Assembly (NCBI RefSeq): GCF_035916875.1
Contig: NZ_JAXUHN010000069.1
Span: 1-35,083, forward strand
DNA: 35,083 nucleotides
Source of the DNA: Methylomicrobium sp035916875
Lineage (GTDB): Bacteria; Pseudomonadota; Gammaproteobacteria; Methylococcales; Methylomonadaceae
Direction of reading: 5' to 3'
The notes beneath the pieces are model-generated. The model searched no databases. It saw only the letters and a program-made list of their open reading frames with translations, and was not told where the DNA came from. Shown here one piece after another: positions 25,877 through 34,594 of the stretch. A program made the position numbers and the translations under genes. The first letter of the stretch is position 1. Every line of letters starts with the position of its first letter.

Positions 25877-26524
25877 ATGCCTCAAAAGATAAGTTCACGC
25901 CAAAATCAGATACTTAAACTATTGCTGGAAAACAGGAATGGATTGAGTATTGACGACATTGCCGACGCTCTGGATATTTCAAGAACCGCCGTGCAACAAC
26001 ATTTTGCTGCCATTGAAAACGAAGGCTACATTAAAAAAAATACGCTTAATAAAACCGCCGGACGCCCGGTAACGGTCTATGTCATAACCGACAGGGGAAT
26101 CAACTATTTTCCGAAGCAATATGCCTGGTTTTCGGAGCTAATGCTTAGCGATTTGCAGCAGGAAATAGGCCCCGAACGGTTTAAGAACTATATGAGGAAA
26201 CTCGGCGTCAAGTGTGCGGAAAAATTACACAGACGGTTTGAAGGAAGGGAGCTCAACGAAAAAATTGATGAGTTGGTCATGCTCATGTCGGATCTTGGTT
26301 ATCAAGTACAAGCCGATGCCAAAATCGAATCCGATGAATTCAGTATTCAGGCACATAATTGCGTTTACCATGACCTGGTTCAAAAGCATGATGAAATCTG
26401 CGAATTCGATCTGGCACTGATATCCACCTTGTTGGACCAAAAAGTGGAGCAAGTAGCTTGTCTGGCAAAAGGCGATTGTGCGTGCACCTTTAAAGTTAGA
26501 AAGCCCGGCAGCACGGCATCTTGA
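25877..26524 (+). CDS. SufR-like winged-helix transcriptional regulator with Cys cluster
   Basis: This 215-residue regulator has an N-terminal helix-turn-helix (about 8-60: RQNQILKLLLENRNGLSIDD, then IADALDISRTAVQQHFAAIE) with a wing ending TAGRPVTVYVIT. The C-terminal half has Cys162-x12-Cys175, then Cys195, Cys201 and Cys203 (CLAKGDCAC), plus Cys113. A Cys-x12-Cys pair in this place is characteristic of SufR-type Fe-S repressors, so an Fe-S or metal ligand set is likely. The frame is open 15 codons further upstream, but the ATG at 25877 is preceded by GTGAGGG at good spacing and begins the family-like sequence. It is divergent from the oxidase-propeller operon and convergent with serA. Confidence 0.8.
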   Translation: MPQKISSRQNQILKLLLENRNGLSIDDIADALDISRTAVQQHFAAIENEGYIKKNTLNKTAGRPVTVYVITDRGINYFPKQYAWFSELMLSDLQQEIGPERFKNYMRKLGVKCAEKLHRRFEGRELNEKIDELVMLMSDLGYQVQADAKIESDEFSIQAHNCVYHDLVQKHDEICEFDLALISTLLDQKVEQVACLAKGDCACTFKVRKPGSTAS

Positions 26525-26561
26525 ATTCGGTTTGCCACTGCGTTTCCCGATGGCCTCCTTG

Positions 26562-26579
26562 CCGGCGATGCTATGCCGG
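26562..26579. terminator. Weak hairpin between convergent regulator and serA
   Basis: CCGGC, an 8-base loop, GCCGG. It lies in the 46-base gap between the two convergent genes and overlaps the serA stop codon. There is no U-tract, so termination is only a possibility. Confidence 0.2.
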
Positions 26580-27740
26580 AATGATACGCGCGGATAACAC
26601 TCCGGACACGGACCGGATGCGCTCGAAAGTTTCCGGTGGAATGTCGGTTTCAAGTTCGATAAGCGTGTAAGCATATTCTCCGCGCGACTTGTTTATTAGG
26701 CTGGCGATATTGAGGTTGGCTTCGGCGAGGGCAGTAGAAATCCGGCCGACCATGTTGGGAATGTTTCGATTGGCGACGCCCAACCGCACGCCGCCGTTTC
26801 GCGGCATAAAGGTGTCGGGGAAATTCACCGCGTTGCGGATGTTTCCATTTTCCAGGAAATCGCGCACCTGCTCCGCCACCATGGCTGCGCAATTGTCCTC
26901 GGCCTCGCCTGTCGACGCGCCAAGATGCGGCAGCACGATGGCTTTAGGCTGATTGCGGGTGGCGGAACTGGGAAAATCGCAAACATACGCACCGAGCCTG
27001 CCATCGTCCAAAGCCTCGATCACTGCCGCTTCGTCCACCACTCCGGCGCGAGAGAAATTGAGCAATATTGCGCCCGGCCTAACGATTTTTAGGCGGGAAG
27101 CATCCATCAATTGCCGAGTCGCCTCGTTGAGAGGAACATGTAGCGTAATGAAATCCGATTTTGCGGCCAAATCGTCAATGCTCTGCGCACGTATGGCTGA
27201 CGACGATAATTGCCAAGCGCTTTCCAGGGTAAGCATAGGATCGAAACCGATAACCTTCATATTCAGAGCTGTTGCGGCATTGGCAACTTTTACGCCGACC
27301 GCCCCTAAACCAAGTACGCCCAGAGTTTTTCCAGCCAGTTCGAATCCGCAAAAGTGTTTTTTGCTTTTTTCCACTTGTTGATTGATACGTTCGTCGTCGC
27401 CTTCCAGACTGCGAGCGAAATCCCACGCCGCCGGGATATGTCTTGCGGCGAGGAACAGACCGGCTATCGCCAACTCTTTCACGGCATTGGCGTTGGCTCC
27501 CGGCGCGTTGAACACCGGAATGCCTCGCTCCGAATAGTCTGCCACCGGAATGTTGTTCACGCCTGCGCCGGCGCGCCCCACAGCTTTGACGGTGTCGGGA
27601 ATAGGAACGCCATGCAGATTGAAGGAACGCAACAGGATGGCGTCAGGATACTGAACTTCCGGGGCAGCTTCGTAATTGCTGCGAGGCAGTTTTTCTAAAC
27701 CCTTGGATGAGATGCTATTCAGGGTAAGTATTTTGTACAT
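26571..27740 (-). CDS. serA: D-3-phosphoglycerate dehydrogenase
   Basis: Oxidises 3-phosphoglycerate to 3-phosphohydroxypyruvate with NAD+, the first step of serine biosynthesis. The 389-residue form begins MYKILTLNSISSKGLEKLP. The NAD-binding GxGxxG is at 144-149 (GLGAVG), the active-site Arg is in NFSRAG (Arg231), and the catalytic His is in LPHLGAST (His272). A C-terminal ACT domain (about 319-389: VGRISTALAEANLNIASLIN, then YAYTLIELETD) implies serine feedback control. An in-frame TTG five codons upstream is possible, but the ATG matches the family start. Neither has a strong ribosome binding site. Confidence 0.93.
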   Translation of the reverse strand: MYKILTLNSISSKGLEKLPRSNYEAAPEVQYPDAILLRSFNLHGVPIPDTVKAVGRAGAGVNNIPVADYSERGIPVFNAPGANANAVKELAIAGLFLAARHIPAAWDFARSLEGDDERINQQVEKSKKHFCGFELAGKTLGVLGLGAVGVKVANAATALNMKVIGFDPMLTLESAWQLSSSAIRAQSIDDLAAKSDFITLHVPLNEATRQLMDASRLKIVRPGAILLNFSRAGVVDEAAVIEALDDGRLGAYVCDFPSSATRNQPKAIVLPHLGASTGEAEDNCAAMVAEQVRDFLENGNIRNAVNFPDTFMPRNGGVRLGVANRNIPNMVGRISTALAEANLNIASLINKSRGEYAYTLIELETDIPPETFERIRSVSGVLSARIIPA

Positions 27741-28004
27741 GAGGATTGCTCGCAAATCCAGAAGGTTGAAGGAGACTGTCAGTTTGGCCGCAAGGGATTA
27801 ATTTCTGCGTAGCTGTGAAATTTATAGTGAGCTCATTACATTTGTATGAAGAAAAATGCTTGAAGCGTGTTTTCTGGACCCATTAAAGCCATACTCCGAA
27901 TTTGTTGCAAAGCGGGTCGCCGAGATATAGTGCATAATGAGAAAATGTCGAAAACGATGCAAATTTTGTAAACCACTTCCGCAACTTTGAACCCGATAAA
28001 ACTC

Positions 28005-29450
28005 ATGGCCACCGTCAGGAAACACCCCCCAAAAACCACCGTCAAGATCAAAACCCAAAAACCGGAGTCCGTGGCAGCCACTGCGAAAGTTCAAACTGTT
28101 GAATTTCATGCGCGCGAAGAGCCTATCGCCGCCGGCAGGCTGCTGCGCAATAAGGTGTCACGCTCAAGCCATGCCGGCTGGACAGCCTCGGCCAGCCGCC
28201 GTGACCCTATCGACATTTTGGAAGAGACCAATCAGGGTCGAGACCCGGAACGGGTTCCCATCCGTTACGGGCGTATGCTGCGCAATCCCTCTACCTTTTT
28301 GCGCGGTTCTGCGGGCCTCATGGCCTATGATCTAGCGGCTACCCCCAATACCGGTATTCAGGTGCAGGCCTGCGGAGACTGCCATCTGCTCAATTTCGGC
28401 CTCTTCGCCACCCCGGAACGCAACCTGGTATTCGACATCATCGATTTCGACGAAACGCTTCCGGCTCCCTGGGAATGGGATATCAAGCGTCTGGCGGCCA
28501 GTTTCGCCGTCGCCGCCCGCGACGAACGGCTCAGCGACGATGATGCTCAGGTTGCTGCCGCCGGCTGTGCCCGCGCATATCGGGAGAATGTGCGGAAGTA
28601 TTCGAAGATGAACTCAATGGAGAACTCGGACCACCGTTTGGACTCCGATAGCCTTATTGCCATGGCGCCCAATGGAAAAACTAAAAAACGCCGGGAACGG
28701 CTAGTCGAGAAAGCGCACCACCTTATCGGCGATAGTCCCTTTCCCAAAATTGCCGCGCCGACCGACGGCCGCCATCGCCTGCTCGACCGGCCGCCGATAC
28801 TCTTCCATGCACAAGGCGAGGAGTTTGAAAAGCGATTTCGCGAGGAAATTGAAGTCTATCGTCAAACGCTTTCGGACGAGATGCGGGTACTGTTTGATCG
28901 CTACCGACTGGAAGACTATGCGGTGACAGTCGCCGGCATCGGCAGCGTTGGAACGCGCTCTGCTATCGGGCTATTTTTCTCTGCGGAAAGCCCGGCCCTG
29001 TTGCTAGAGTTCAAGGACGCCTGCCCTTCGGTGCTGGAGCCCTATGCCGGCAAAAGCCGCTATGACAATCACGCACAACGCGTCGTGATGGGACAACGGT
29101 TGATGCAATCTTACAGCGATATCTTTCTGGGCTGGGGCCGGCCGGCTAACGGCCGCGATTTCTTCGTGCGCCAGTTGCACGATAAGAAACTGTCCGCTCC
29201 TCTCGAAGGCGCTACCGTTCAGCAATTTAAACTCTATGCCGAGCTATGCGGATCGACCCTGGCCCGTGCCCATGCCCGGTCGGGAGATGCATCGACGATC
29301 AGCGGCTATCTGGGCAAAACCGATAAATTCGACCGGGCAATCGGTGAATTTTCTTTAGCATATGCCGACCAGACTCGGCGCGATCACGCGGCGTTGGTGA
29401 AAGCTGTAAACTCGGGAAGAATAAAGACCATCATCGAGGAAGACGAGTAA
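28005..29450 (+). CDS. DUF2252 family protein (kinase-like fold)
   Basis: Predicted cytoplasmic protein of 481 residues matching the DUF2252 family in length and sequence: RVPIRYGRMLRNPSTFLRGS near the N-terminus, then CGDCHLLNFG and FDIIDFDETLPAPWEWDIKR. The GDCHLLN motif (Asp125, His127, Asn130) and the DFD motif (Asp147, Asp149) resemble the catalytic loop and metal-binding aspartate of aminoglycoside-phosphotransferase-like kinases, so phosphotransfer is plausible but unproven. The first 35 residues are Lys/Thr/Pro-rich and probably disordered. A TTG six codons upstream is an alternative start. It stands alone, divergent from serA. The gap 27741-28004 shows no gene or clear promoter. Confidence 0.8.
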   Translation: MATVRKHPPKTTVKIKTQKPESVAATAKVQTVEFHAREEPIAAGRLLRNKVSRSSHAGWTASASRRDPIDILEETNQGRDPERVPIRYGRMLRNPSTFLRGSAGLMAYDLAATPNTGIQVQACGDCHLLNFGLFATPERNLVFDIIDFDETLPAPWEWDIKRLAASFAVAARDERLSDDDAQVAAAGCARAYRENVRKYSKMNSMENSDHRLDSDSLIAMAPNGKTKKRRERLVEKAHHLIGDSPFPKIAAPTDGRHRLLDRPPILFHAQGEEFEKRFREEIEVYRQTLSDEMRVLFDRYRLEDYAVTVAGIGSVGTRSAIGLFFSAESPALLLEFKDACPSVLEPYAGKSRYDNHAQRVVMGQRLMQSYSDIFLGWGRPANGRDFFVRQLHDKKLSAPLEGATVQQFKLYAELCGSTLARAHARSGDASTISGYLGKTDKFDRAIGEFSLAYADQTRRDHAALVKAVNSGRIKTIIEEDE

Positions 29451-29715
29451 TTGAGCCCCCCTTACCCAGTCATCCGACCGGTTACCCCTGCCATTAAGTT
29501 AAGAGTTTTCTACTACGTCATTCCGGTATGGATGCTGGAGTTCAACCAAAAGAGAGCCACTATTTTTGTTTTGCGAAAGATTGTTTTCTTATGCGGGCAC
29601 GCTGAAGCTAGAACCCATCCAGAAGCGACATGAAGCAGCGCGAGGCGAAGCACTTGCGGCTATTACCGAATGCCTCGATCCTCTCTTCGGCAGGGTCGAT
29701 ACTCTCGAAACGCGG
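29451..29715. other. Intergenic stretch with a decayed dispersed-repeat fragment
   Basis: The stretch contains CGTCATTCCGGTATGGATG (29517-29535), which resembles half of the common dispersed repeat CGTCATTCCGGCATGGATnCCGGAAT of many proteobacteria. The second arm is degraded. No convincing gene was seen. A plus-strand frame reading ...EAARGEALAAITECLDPLFG crosses into the transglycosylase gene and is not supported. Confidence 0.35.
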
Positions 29716-31005
29716 TTACCTTTCGCTAGCCACTTCGCTCAAAGGAGATAAGGCGGCTCTTTGAACGTTAATTTTATGGCGTCCATTATTTTCGTCAGAT
29801 ATTTCTTCTTCCGAAAAATACTGCATCGGATTGGTAGCAATTTCACGCGCCGCCAGAAATTGGGCGTAATAATTACGGGAAGCAAAGCCGAACGCGGGAC
29901 CTGAATAGCTCTGCACGATATGAGCGAAGTCGCGGCCGGCTTGATTTTGCGCTCGTTTCATACCGCCGATGCCATGGTTGAAGGAAGTTATCGCGGCAGG
30001 CCAGTCGCCCAGTATACTGTAGGCGTAACTCAAATAGCGGGCTGCTGCGGCGGCGGAAGCCAAAGGGTCGAGGCGCCGATCAACTATCTTGACTACCGGC
30101 ATAAATCTTTTTCTCTTTCCCGCAGCCATATATCTTTTTCTCTTACCCGCAGCCGTAACTCTCTTTTTCTTGCCCGCAGATATAACTCTTTTTCTATAGT
30201 CCCCCGGCATAAATCTTTTCGCTGCCGCGGGGGTGAATTGCCACATGCCGACGGCGCCGGCGGAGGATCTTGCCGCGGGTTGAAACGAAGATTCGACATG
30301 CGGCAGGTAGGCCAGATCCTCCGGCAAGCCGGCTTCACGGAATATTTTCCTGAATCGCTGCTCATAGCGTTCGCTGATCTCGAGCCCGCGTTTGAAGCGT
30401 TCGCGGATTCCACGTTGCATATGCACGCGTTCGGAGGCGCCGTTCAATACGCTGTTAAGCGGCCTGCCGCTCCTTTCGAGCTTGGCGATTAATTGCTGGT
30501 CGTTGGCATTCAACGAGGTGTTGTAACGGCGTTTGCTCTCCAGAATGGCTAATTGGGCTTTCCAAAAATCAAGGCGTCGGTTAACAATTTCCTTTTGTTC
30601 ACTGGTCAGACTATCGTCAACATAGCCCGGCAATTCCAGCACTTCGTATATGACGTCCATATTGCGGTCGTCATGAAATACGACTTCCGCGCGCCGCCAC
30701 TTCACATAGACTTTGCGCCAGAATTCTACCGCCGGTTGCAGTTCGCGAGGTTTGATAAATACGCCGGAGTAAGCCGTTGGCCCGTAGGAGCCGGCCGTCG
30801 GCCTATCGAAGCTTTGCGATGGCGCCGTCTCGAAATGAGGTCCGGAAAAATTTTGCGGCGGATTCGTCTCGATTTTAGGAAAGGATCTGTACGCGACGGG
30901 TTGCCAGCGGATTTCCTCGGGTTTAGTGTTGCTGCAGGCGTTCAATGCAAGCGCAATCGCCGATAAATGCAGCATCCGCATAATCAAAGGTACTAAAGGT
31001 TTCAT
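29716..31005 (-). CDS. MltD-like lytic transglycosylase lipoprotein with internal repeat insert
   Basis: This 429-residue enzyme cleaves the MurNAc-GlcNAc bond of peptidoglycan, leaving 1,6-anhydro ends. A lipobox (LNAC, Cys24) suggests an outer-membrane lipoprotein. The SLT fold is clear: catalytic Glu238 in LPHVESSFQP, then SSAGAVGMWQFTPA (248-260), RRLDPLASAAAAARYL (310-325) and ITSFNHGIGGM (339-349). Between motif II and RRLDPL, residues 268-303 are four basic 9-residue tandem repeats, which the family normally lacks. MltD usually carries C-terminal LysM repeats; none are visible here. The gene overlaps the upstream permease by four bases (ATGA). Confidence 0.88.
   Translation of the reverse strand: MKPLVPLIMRMLHLSAIALALNACSNTKPEEIRWQPVAYRSFPKIETNPPQNFSGPHFETAPSQSFDRPTAGSYGPTAYSGVFIKPRELQPAVEFWRKVYVKWRRAEVVFHDDRNMDVIYEVLELPGYVDDSLTSEQKEIVNRRLDFWKAQLAILESKRRYNTSLNANDQQLIAKLERSGRPLNSVLNGASERVHMQRGIRERFKRGLEISERYEQRFRKIFREAGLPEDLAYLPHVESSFQPAARSSAGAVGMWQFTPAAAKRFMPGDYRKRVISAGKKKRVTAAGKRKRYMAAGKRKRFMPVVKIVDRRLDPLASAAAAARYLSYAYSILGDWPAAITSFNHGIGGMKRAQNQAGRDFAHIVQSYSGPAFGFASRNYYAQFLAAREIATNPMQYFSEEEISDENNGRHKINVQRAALSPLSEVASER
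30097..30204 (-). repeat. 27-bp tandem repeat (four copies) inside the transglycosylase gene
   Basis: Four 27-base units encode GDYRKRVIS, AGKKKRVTA, AGKRKRYMA and AGKRKRFMP. The plus strand shows them as repeated CGCAGNNATANNTCTTTTTCT-like units. The block is bounded by RFMP on both sides (residues 265-267/303), as if a short segment was duplicated and expanded. Units are in frame, so the protein stays intact. Confidence 0.85.
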
Positions 31006-32288
31006 CGTTCACGTTCGCCCGTTTGATAAAATATATTCAGGCGGCTACCCCGCCAGCCATAATAGGCGATATAGCAATAACAAAGTGCGGGAATAAAAAA
31101 AGCAAGTTGCAGGCCGATTCTATCGGCAAACACGCCTTGTATCGCCGGCAGTATAGCACCGCCAACAATAGCAGTACATAAAATGCCGGAACCTTGACCG
31201 GTATGCTTGCCGAGGCCATTGAATGCCAGGGAAAAAATAGTCGGAAACATAATGGAATTAAACAAGCCGATAGCCAAGAGAGACCACATCGCGATAAGAC
31301 CGCTCCCTAACATCGCGATTAACACCAGGAGGGTGGCGCTCAATGCATTAAAGGTCAGTAATTTGCCTGCCGAAATGTACTGCATAAGGGGGGCTCCCAC
31401 AAACCGCCCCAGCATCGCGCCGCCCCAGTAAAATGAAACATATTTGCTGGCGGCTTGCGCCGACAACCCGGCGACATGGGGTTCCCCCAGATAACTGATC
31501 AAAAAGCTGCCGATGGCGACTTCAGCGCCGACATAAACAAAAATGCCCAAAGCCCCCAGTATCAAATGCCGATAATGCCAGGCATTTTTATTGCCGTTTA
31601 CCTGGAGCTCCGTGTTGTTGCGTTCAATGACAGCAGGAGCAATATTCGGCAGTTTAATCCACGCGAAGATCAGGGCGATGAGTAATAAGGTGCCTGCCAG
31701 TCCTAAATAAGGCAACTGAACCAGCTTGGCTTGAGTAGATTGATAAGCTGCCAATGCTTCGGCATTCAGGGATTTCAGTTCATCAATGGTTTTGACGGGG
31801 ATAGTCAATATCAATAAGCCGCCGAAATAGGGCGCCAAGGTAGTGCCGAGCGAATTAAAAGCTTGCGTGAGCGTAAGCCTGCCGGAGGCCGTTTCGGGTT
31901 GACCTAAAATCGTGACATAAGGATTAGCGGAAACTTGTAATAAAGTGATTCCCGAAGCCAAAACAAAAAAGGCAGCGAGAAACAGCGGATAGCAAAGTAA
32001 TTCCGCAGCGGGATAAAACAGCAAACAGCCGATACTGGCCAGAGTGAGTCCCGTAATAATCCCCGCCTGGTAATTGAATCTTTCAACGAAATACCCGCTC
32101 GGCACCGAAACAATCGGGTAGGCTGCAAAGAAGCAAAACTGCACCAGCATGACCTGGGTATAGTTAAGAATGAACAGCGATTTGAGATGCGGAATCAGAA
32201 TGTCATTCAGGCAAGTCACAAAACCCCACATGAAAAACAGTGAGGTTAAAATGCTCAAAGAACCAAAATATGGATTTTTAGAAGACAT
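31002..32288 (-). CDS. Sugar:proton symporter, FucP/GluP-type MFS permease
   Basis: Inner-membrane permease of 428 residues with about 12 hydrophobic segments. The N-terminal FFMWGFVTCLNDILIPHLK is the signature of the fucose/glucose-galactose (FucP/GluP) group. ASGITLLQVSANPYVTILG and SGRLTLTQAFNSLGTTLAP also match that group. The frame allows a TTG start seven codons upstream, but the ATG at 32288 is preceded by CAGGA at good spacing. It lies 44 bases after the beta-glucosidase gene and overlaps the transglycosylase gene by four bases. Uptake of glucose or a related hexose released by the glucosidase is a reasonable inference. Confidence 0.88.
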   Translation of the reverse strand: MSSKNPYFGSLSILTSLFFMWGFVTCLNDILIPHLKSLFILNYTQVMLVQFCFFAAYPIVSVPSGYFVERFNYQAGIITGLTLASIGCLLFYPAAELLCYPLFLAAFFVLASGITLLQVSANPYVTILGQPETASGRLTLTQAFNSLGTTLAPYFGGLLILTIPVKTIDELKSLNAEALAAYQSTQAKLVQLPYLGLAGTLLLIALIFAWIKLPNIAPAVIERNNTELQVNGNKNAWHYRHLILGALGIFVYVGAEVAIGSFLISYLGEPHVAGLSAQAASKYVSFYWGGAMLGRFVGAPLMQYISAGKLLTFNALSATLLVLIAMLGSGLIAMWSLLAIGLFNSIMFPTIFSLAFNGLGKHTGQGSGILCTAIVGGAILPAIQGVFADRIGLQLAFFIPALCYCYIAYYGWRGSRLNIFYQTGERER

Positions 32289-32332
32289 AACGTCCTGAAT
32301 GATACTCAATATTGGGCCTAACCAGAGTCTTC

Positions 32333-34594
32333 TTAGGGTCTCACAGTAAACTTGACGCTTTGATTCCCTACCATTACGTTAAAATCTCCCGGTTCGACAA
32401 TCCGTTTTAAATCCAAACCGATAAACGACAAATCATCGGGAGTTAACGTAAAGTTCAAGCGTTGGGTTTCTCCCGGTTCAAGTGCGATTTTTTTAAAAGC
32501 TTTTAACTGCTTGTTGGGGCGGGTTACGGAAGCGGCCGCATCGTTCAGATACACTAAAACGGTTTCCTTGCCTGCGAGCTTTCCGGTATTCTTGACATCC
32601 ACGCCAACGCTGATGTTTTCATGCAAACCTATGCTGGTTTTATCGACGCGTAAATTGCCGGTTTCGAAGGTGGTGTAACTTAAACCATGTCCGAAAGGAT
32701 ACAAAGGATTATAAGTATTCAATTCGTATGACTCGATAGGCTTGTAATCATACATCATGATGTCATTGGTCGCGCGCGGGTAGGTGATCGGTATTTTGGC
32801 GTCCGGGTTATAGTCGCCATATAAAATATCCGCGACGGCCAGTCCTCCCTCCATTCCCGGCAAAAAACCCAGCAATACGGCCGCTGCTTTTTCGGCAATC
32901 GGCGTGATAATGCGAGGGCGGCCGCCGAAAGTCAATAAAATGACCGGTTTACCGGTTGCCAATACCGCATCGGCTAAAGCCAGTTGCTCCGGGGCAAGAT
33001 CCAGGGTGGGAATATTGCCTACGGTTTCGGTATACGGCGGCTCGCCCAGGCATAACAAAATCACATCATGATGCTTGGCTTCCTCGATGACTTTGGCAAT
33101 ATCGATCGGATCGTCGAAACGCTTGCCGCCGACGTACGTGACCTTACCGGTGGATTGTTTTTGCAGTGCGCCGACGACCGTCAACTTGTCCTTCGGGTAT
33201 AACTGCTCCGCATCGCCTTGCCAGGTAATGGTCCAGCCGCCGTTCATCACGCTTAAAAGATTCGCGGTTGGGCCGGTCACCAATATTTTCGCGTCCTTTT
33301 TCAACGGCAACAGGTGGCCGCCATTTTTTGCGAGAATAATCGCCTCATGCGCTGCCTGCCTGTTGGCGGCGGTAGCCTCAGGCGTGGCAAAATTGCCCTC
33401 TTCCGCTATCGGAGTATTAGACGGAGCAAACAAGCCGGCCTGATATTTCACCGTCAAAATCCGACCGACCGCTTCATCGATACGCGCGATGGGGACTTCG
33501 CCGCTTTTAACCAGTTCCACCAAAATATCGTAAAACGAAAAGTCGAACGGCACCATGCTCATATCCACGCCAGCCATCACCGCAATCTTGACGGCTTCTT
33601 TTTCCGAAGCCGCTAATTTATCGCGGGTATATAAGCGTTTAATATCTTCCCAGTCCGACACCGTAAAGCCTTTAAAACCCAATTCCTCTCTTAAAATGGT
33701 CGTCAGATAATGACGATTGGCGTGTCCCGGAATGCCGTCAACCTCGGAGGAGTTGACCATGACCGTGGGCGCGCCCGCTTTGATGCCCGCGGCAAACGTG
33801 GGCAGGAAATATTCGCGCAGCGTGCGCTCACCGATAAATGCCGGCGTGCGGTCTTTGCCGTTAAACGGCAAGCTATAACCGACATAATGTTTCAAGCAGG
33901 TTAAGCCTTTATCGGCAGCACTAAAATCGGCACCTTGGTGGCCTTCGATATAACGGGTTCCCATCACCGTGGCTAAATGCACGTCTTCGCCGTAAGTTTC
34001 CCATAGTCTCGGCCATAGCGGCTGTCGGCCGATATCCAGCATCGGCGAAAAATTCCACCGTATGCCGGAGGCGCGAATTTCTCGGGCCGTAATCTCGCCG
34101 GCTTTAAAACTCAAATCCGGGTTAAAGGTCGCCGCCATACTGATCGCTTGCGGAAACAAGGTCGCGTTTTGCGTGTACGTTGCGCCGTGAATCGCATCGA
34201 TACCGTAGAGCACCGGAATTTTTAAGCGCGACCTGGCGGACACTGCCTGGATCGATTCCTGCATCCTGCACCAGGTCGCTGGCGGCAGCGCTTTGTTCTT
34301 GGGCGTGAATGGCGCATTCATAATCGATCCGACATGGCGCCTTAATACCGCATCTTCGAGCTTGGTCGGATCGATAAATTCACCCTTATTGAGTTCTTCT
34401 TGCACGCCGATAACCGTAAAATCAACTTGCGTCATCTGGCCGACTTTTTCTTCCAAAGTCATTTGGGCAAGTAGATGATCAACTTGAGAAACGATGTTCG
34501 GTTTTTCAGTTTGAGCGCTCACGGCATGCTCCAAAGGAAGAAATAAGGTAATAATTAAACAGATTTTTACTTTCAAGGTTAAGGCTCGTTTCAT
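32333..34594 (-). CDS. Exported GH3 beta-glucosidase / exo-glucanase
   Basis: Secreted glycoside hydrolase family 3 enzyme of 753 residues that should release glucose from beta-glucans or cello-oligosaccharides. It has a signal peptide (ICLIITLFLPLEHAVSA), the GH3 N-terminal barrel (IPVLYGIDAIHGATYTQNAT, then CLKHYVGYS) and the catalytic nucleophile Asp314 in GFTVSDWED. The C-terminal sandwich domain includes LCLGEPPYTETVG, a region resembling barley exo-glucanase-type enzymes. A fibronectin-III-like domain ends the protein (NTGKLAGKETVLVYL). The ATG at 34594 is preferred to a TTG five codons upstream because it begins the signal peptide (MKRALTLK). It leads a three-gene unit with the sugar permease and the lytic transglycosylase. 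Confidence 0.92.
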   Translation of the reverse strand: MKRALTLKVKICLIITLFLPLEHAVSAQTEKPNIVSQVDHLLAQMTLEEKVGQMTQVDFTVIGVQEELNKGEFIDPTKLEDAVLRRHVGSIMNAPFTPKNKALPPATWCRMQESIQAVSARSRLKIPVLYGIDAIHGATYTQNATLFPQAISMAATFNPDLSFKAGEITAREIRASGIRWNFSPMLDIGRQPLWPRLWETYGEDVHLATVMGTRYIEGHQGADFSAADKGLTCLKHYVGYSLPFNGKDRTPAFIGERTLREYFLPTFAAGIKAGAPTVMVNSSEVDGIPGHANRHYLTTILREELGFKGFTVSDWEDIKRLYTRDKLAASEKEAVKIAVMAGVDMSMVPFDFSFYDILVELVKSGEVPIARIDEAVGRILTVKYQAGLFAPSNTPIAEEGNFATPEATAANRQAAHEAIILAKNGGHLLPLKKDAKILVTGPTANLLSVMNGGWTITWQGDAEQLYPKDKLTVVGALQKQSTGKVTYVGGKRFDDPIDIAKVIEEAKHHDVILLCLGEPPYTETVGNIPTLDLAPEQLALADAVLATGKPVILLTFGGRPRIITPIAEKAAAVLLGFLPGMEGGLAVADILYGDYNPDAKIPITYPRATNDIMMYDYKPIESYELNTYNPLYPFGHGLSYTTFETGNLRVDKTSIGLHENISVGVDVKNTGKLAGKETVLVYLNDAAASVTRPNKQLKAFKKIALEPGETQRLNFTLTPDDLSFIGLDLKRIVEPGDFNVMVGNQSVKFTVRP

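Noticed and set aside
27836..28081. 81-residue hydrophobic minus-strand open frame
   Set aside because: Overlaps the start of the DUF2252 gene; no ribosome binding site, and hydrophobicity can arise from the antisense of a Lys/Thr-rich tail.
29566..29751. 61-residue plus-strand open frame
   Set aside because: No start signals and it overlaps the transglycosylase C-terminus; the family is not recognisable.
30097..30204. CRISPR-like array
   Set aside because: Units are adjacent without spacers and encode in-frame protein repeats.
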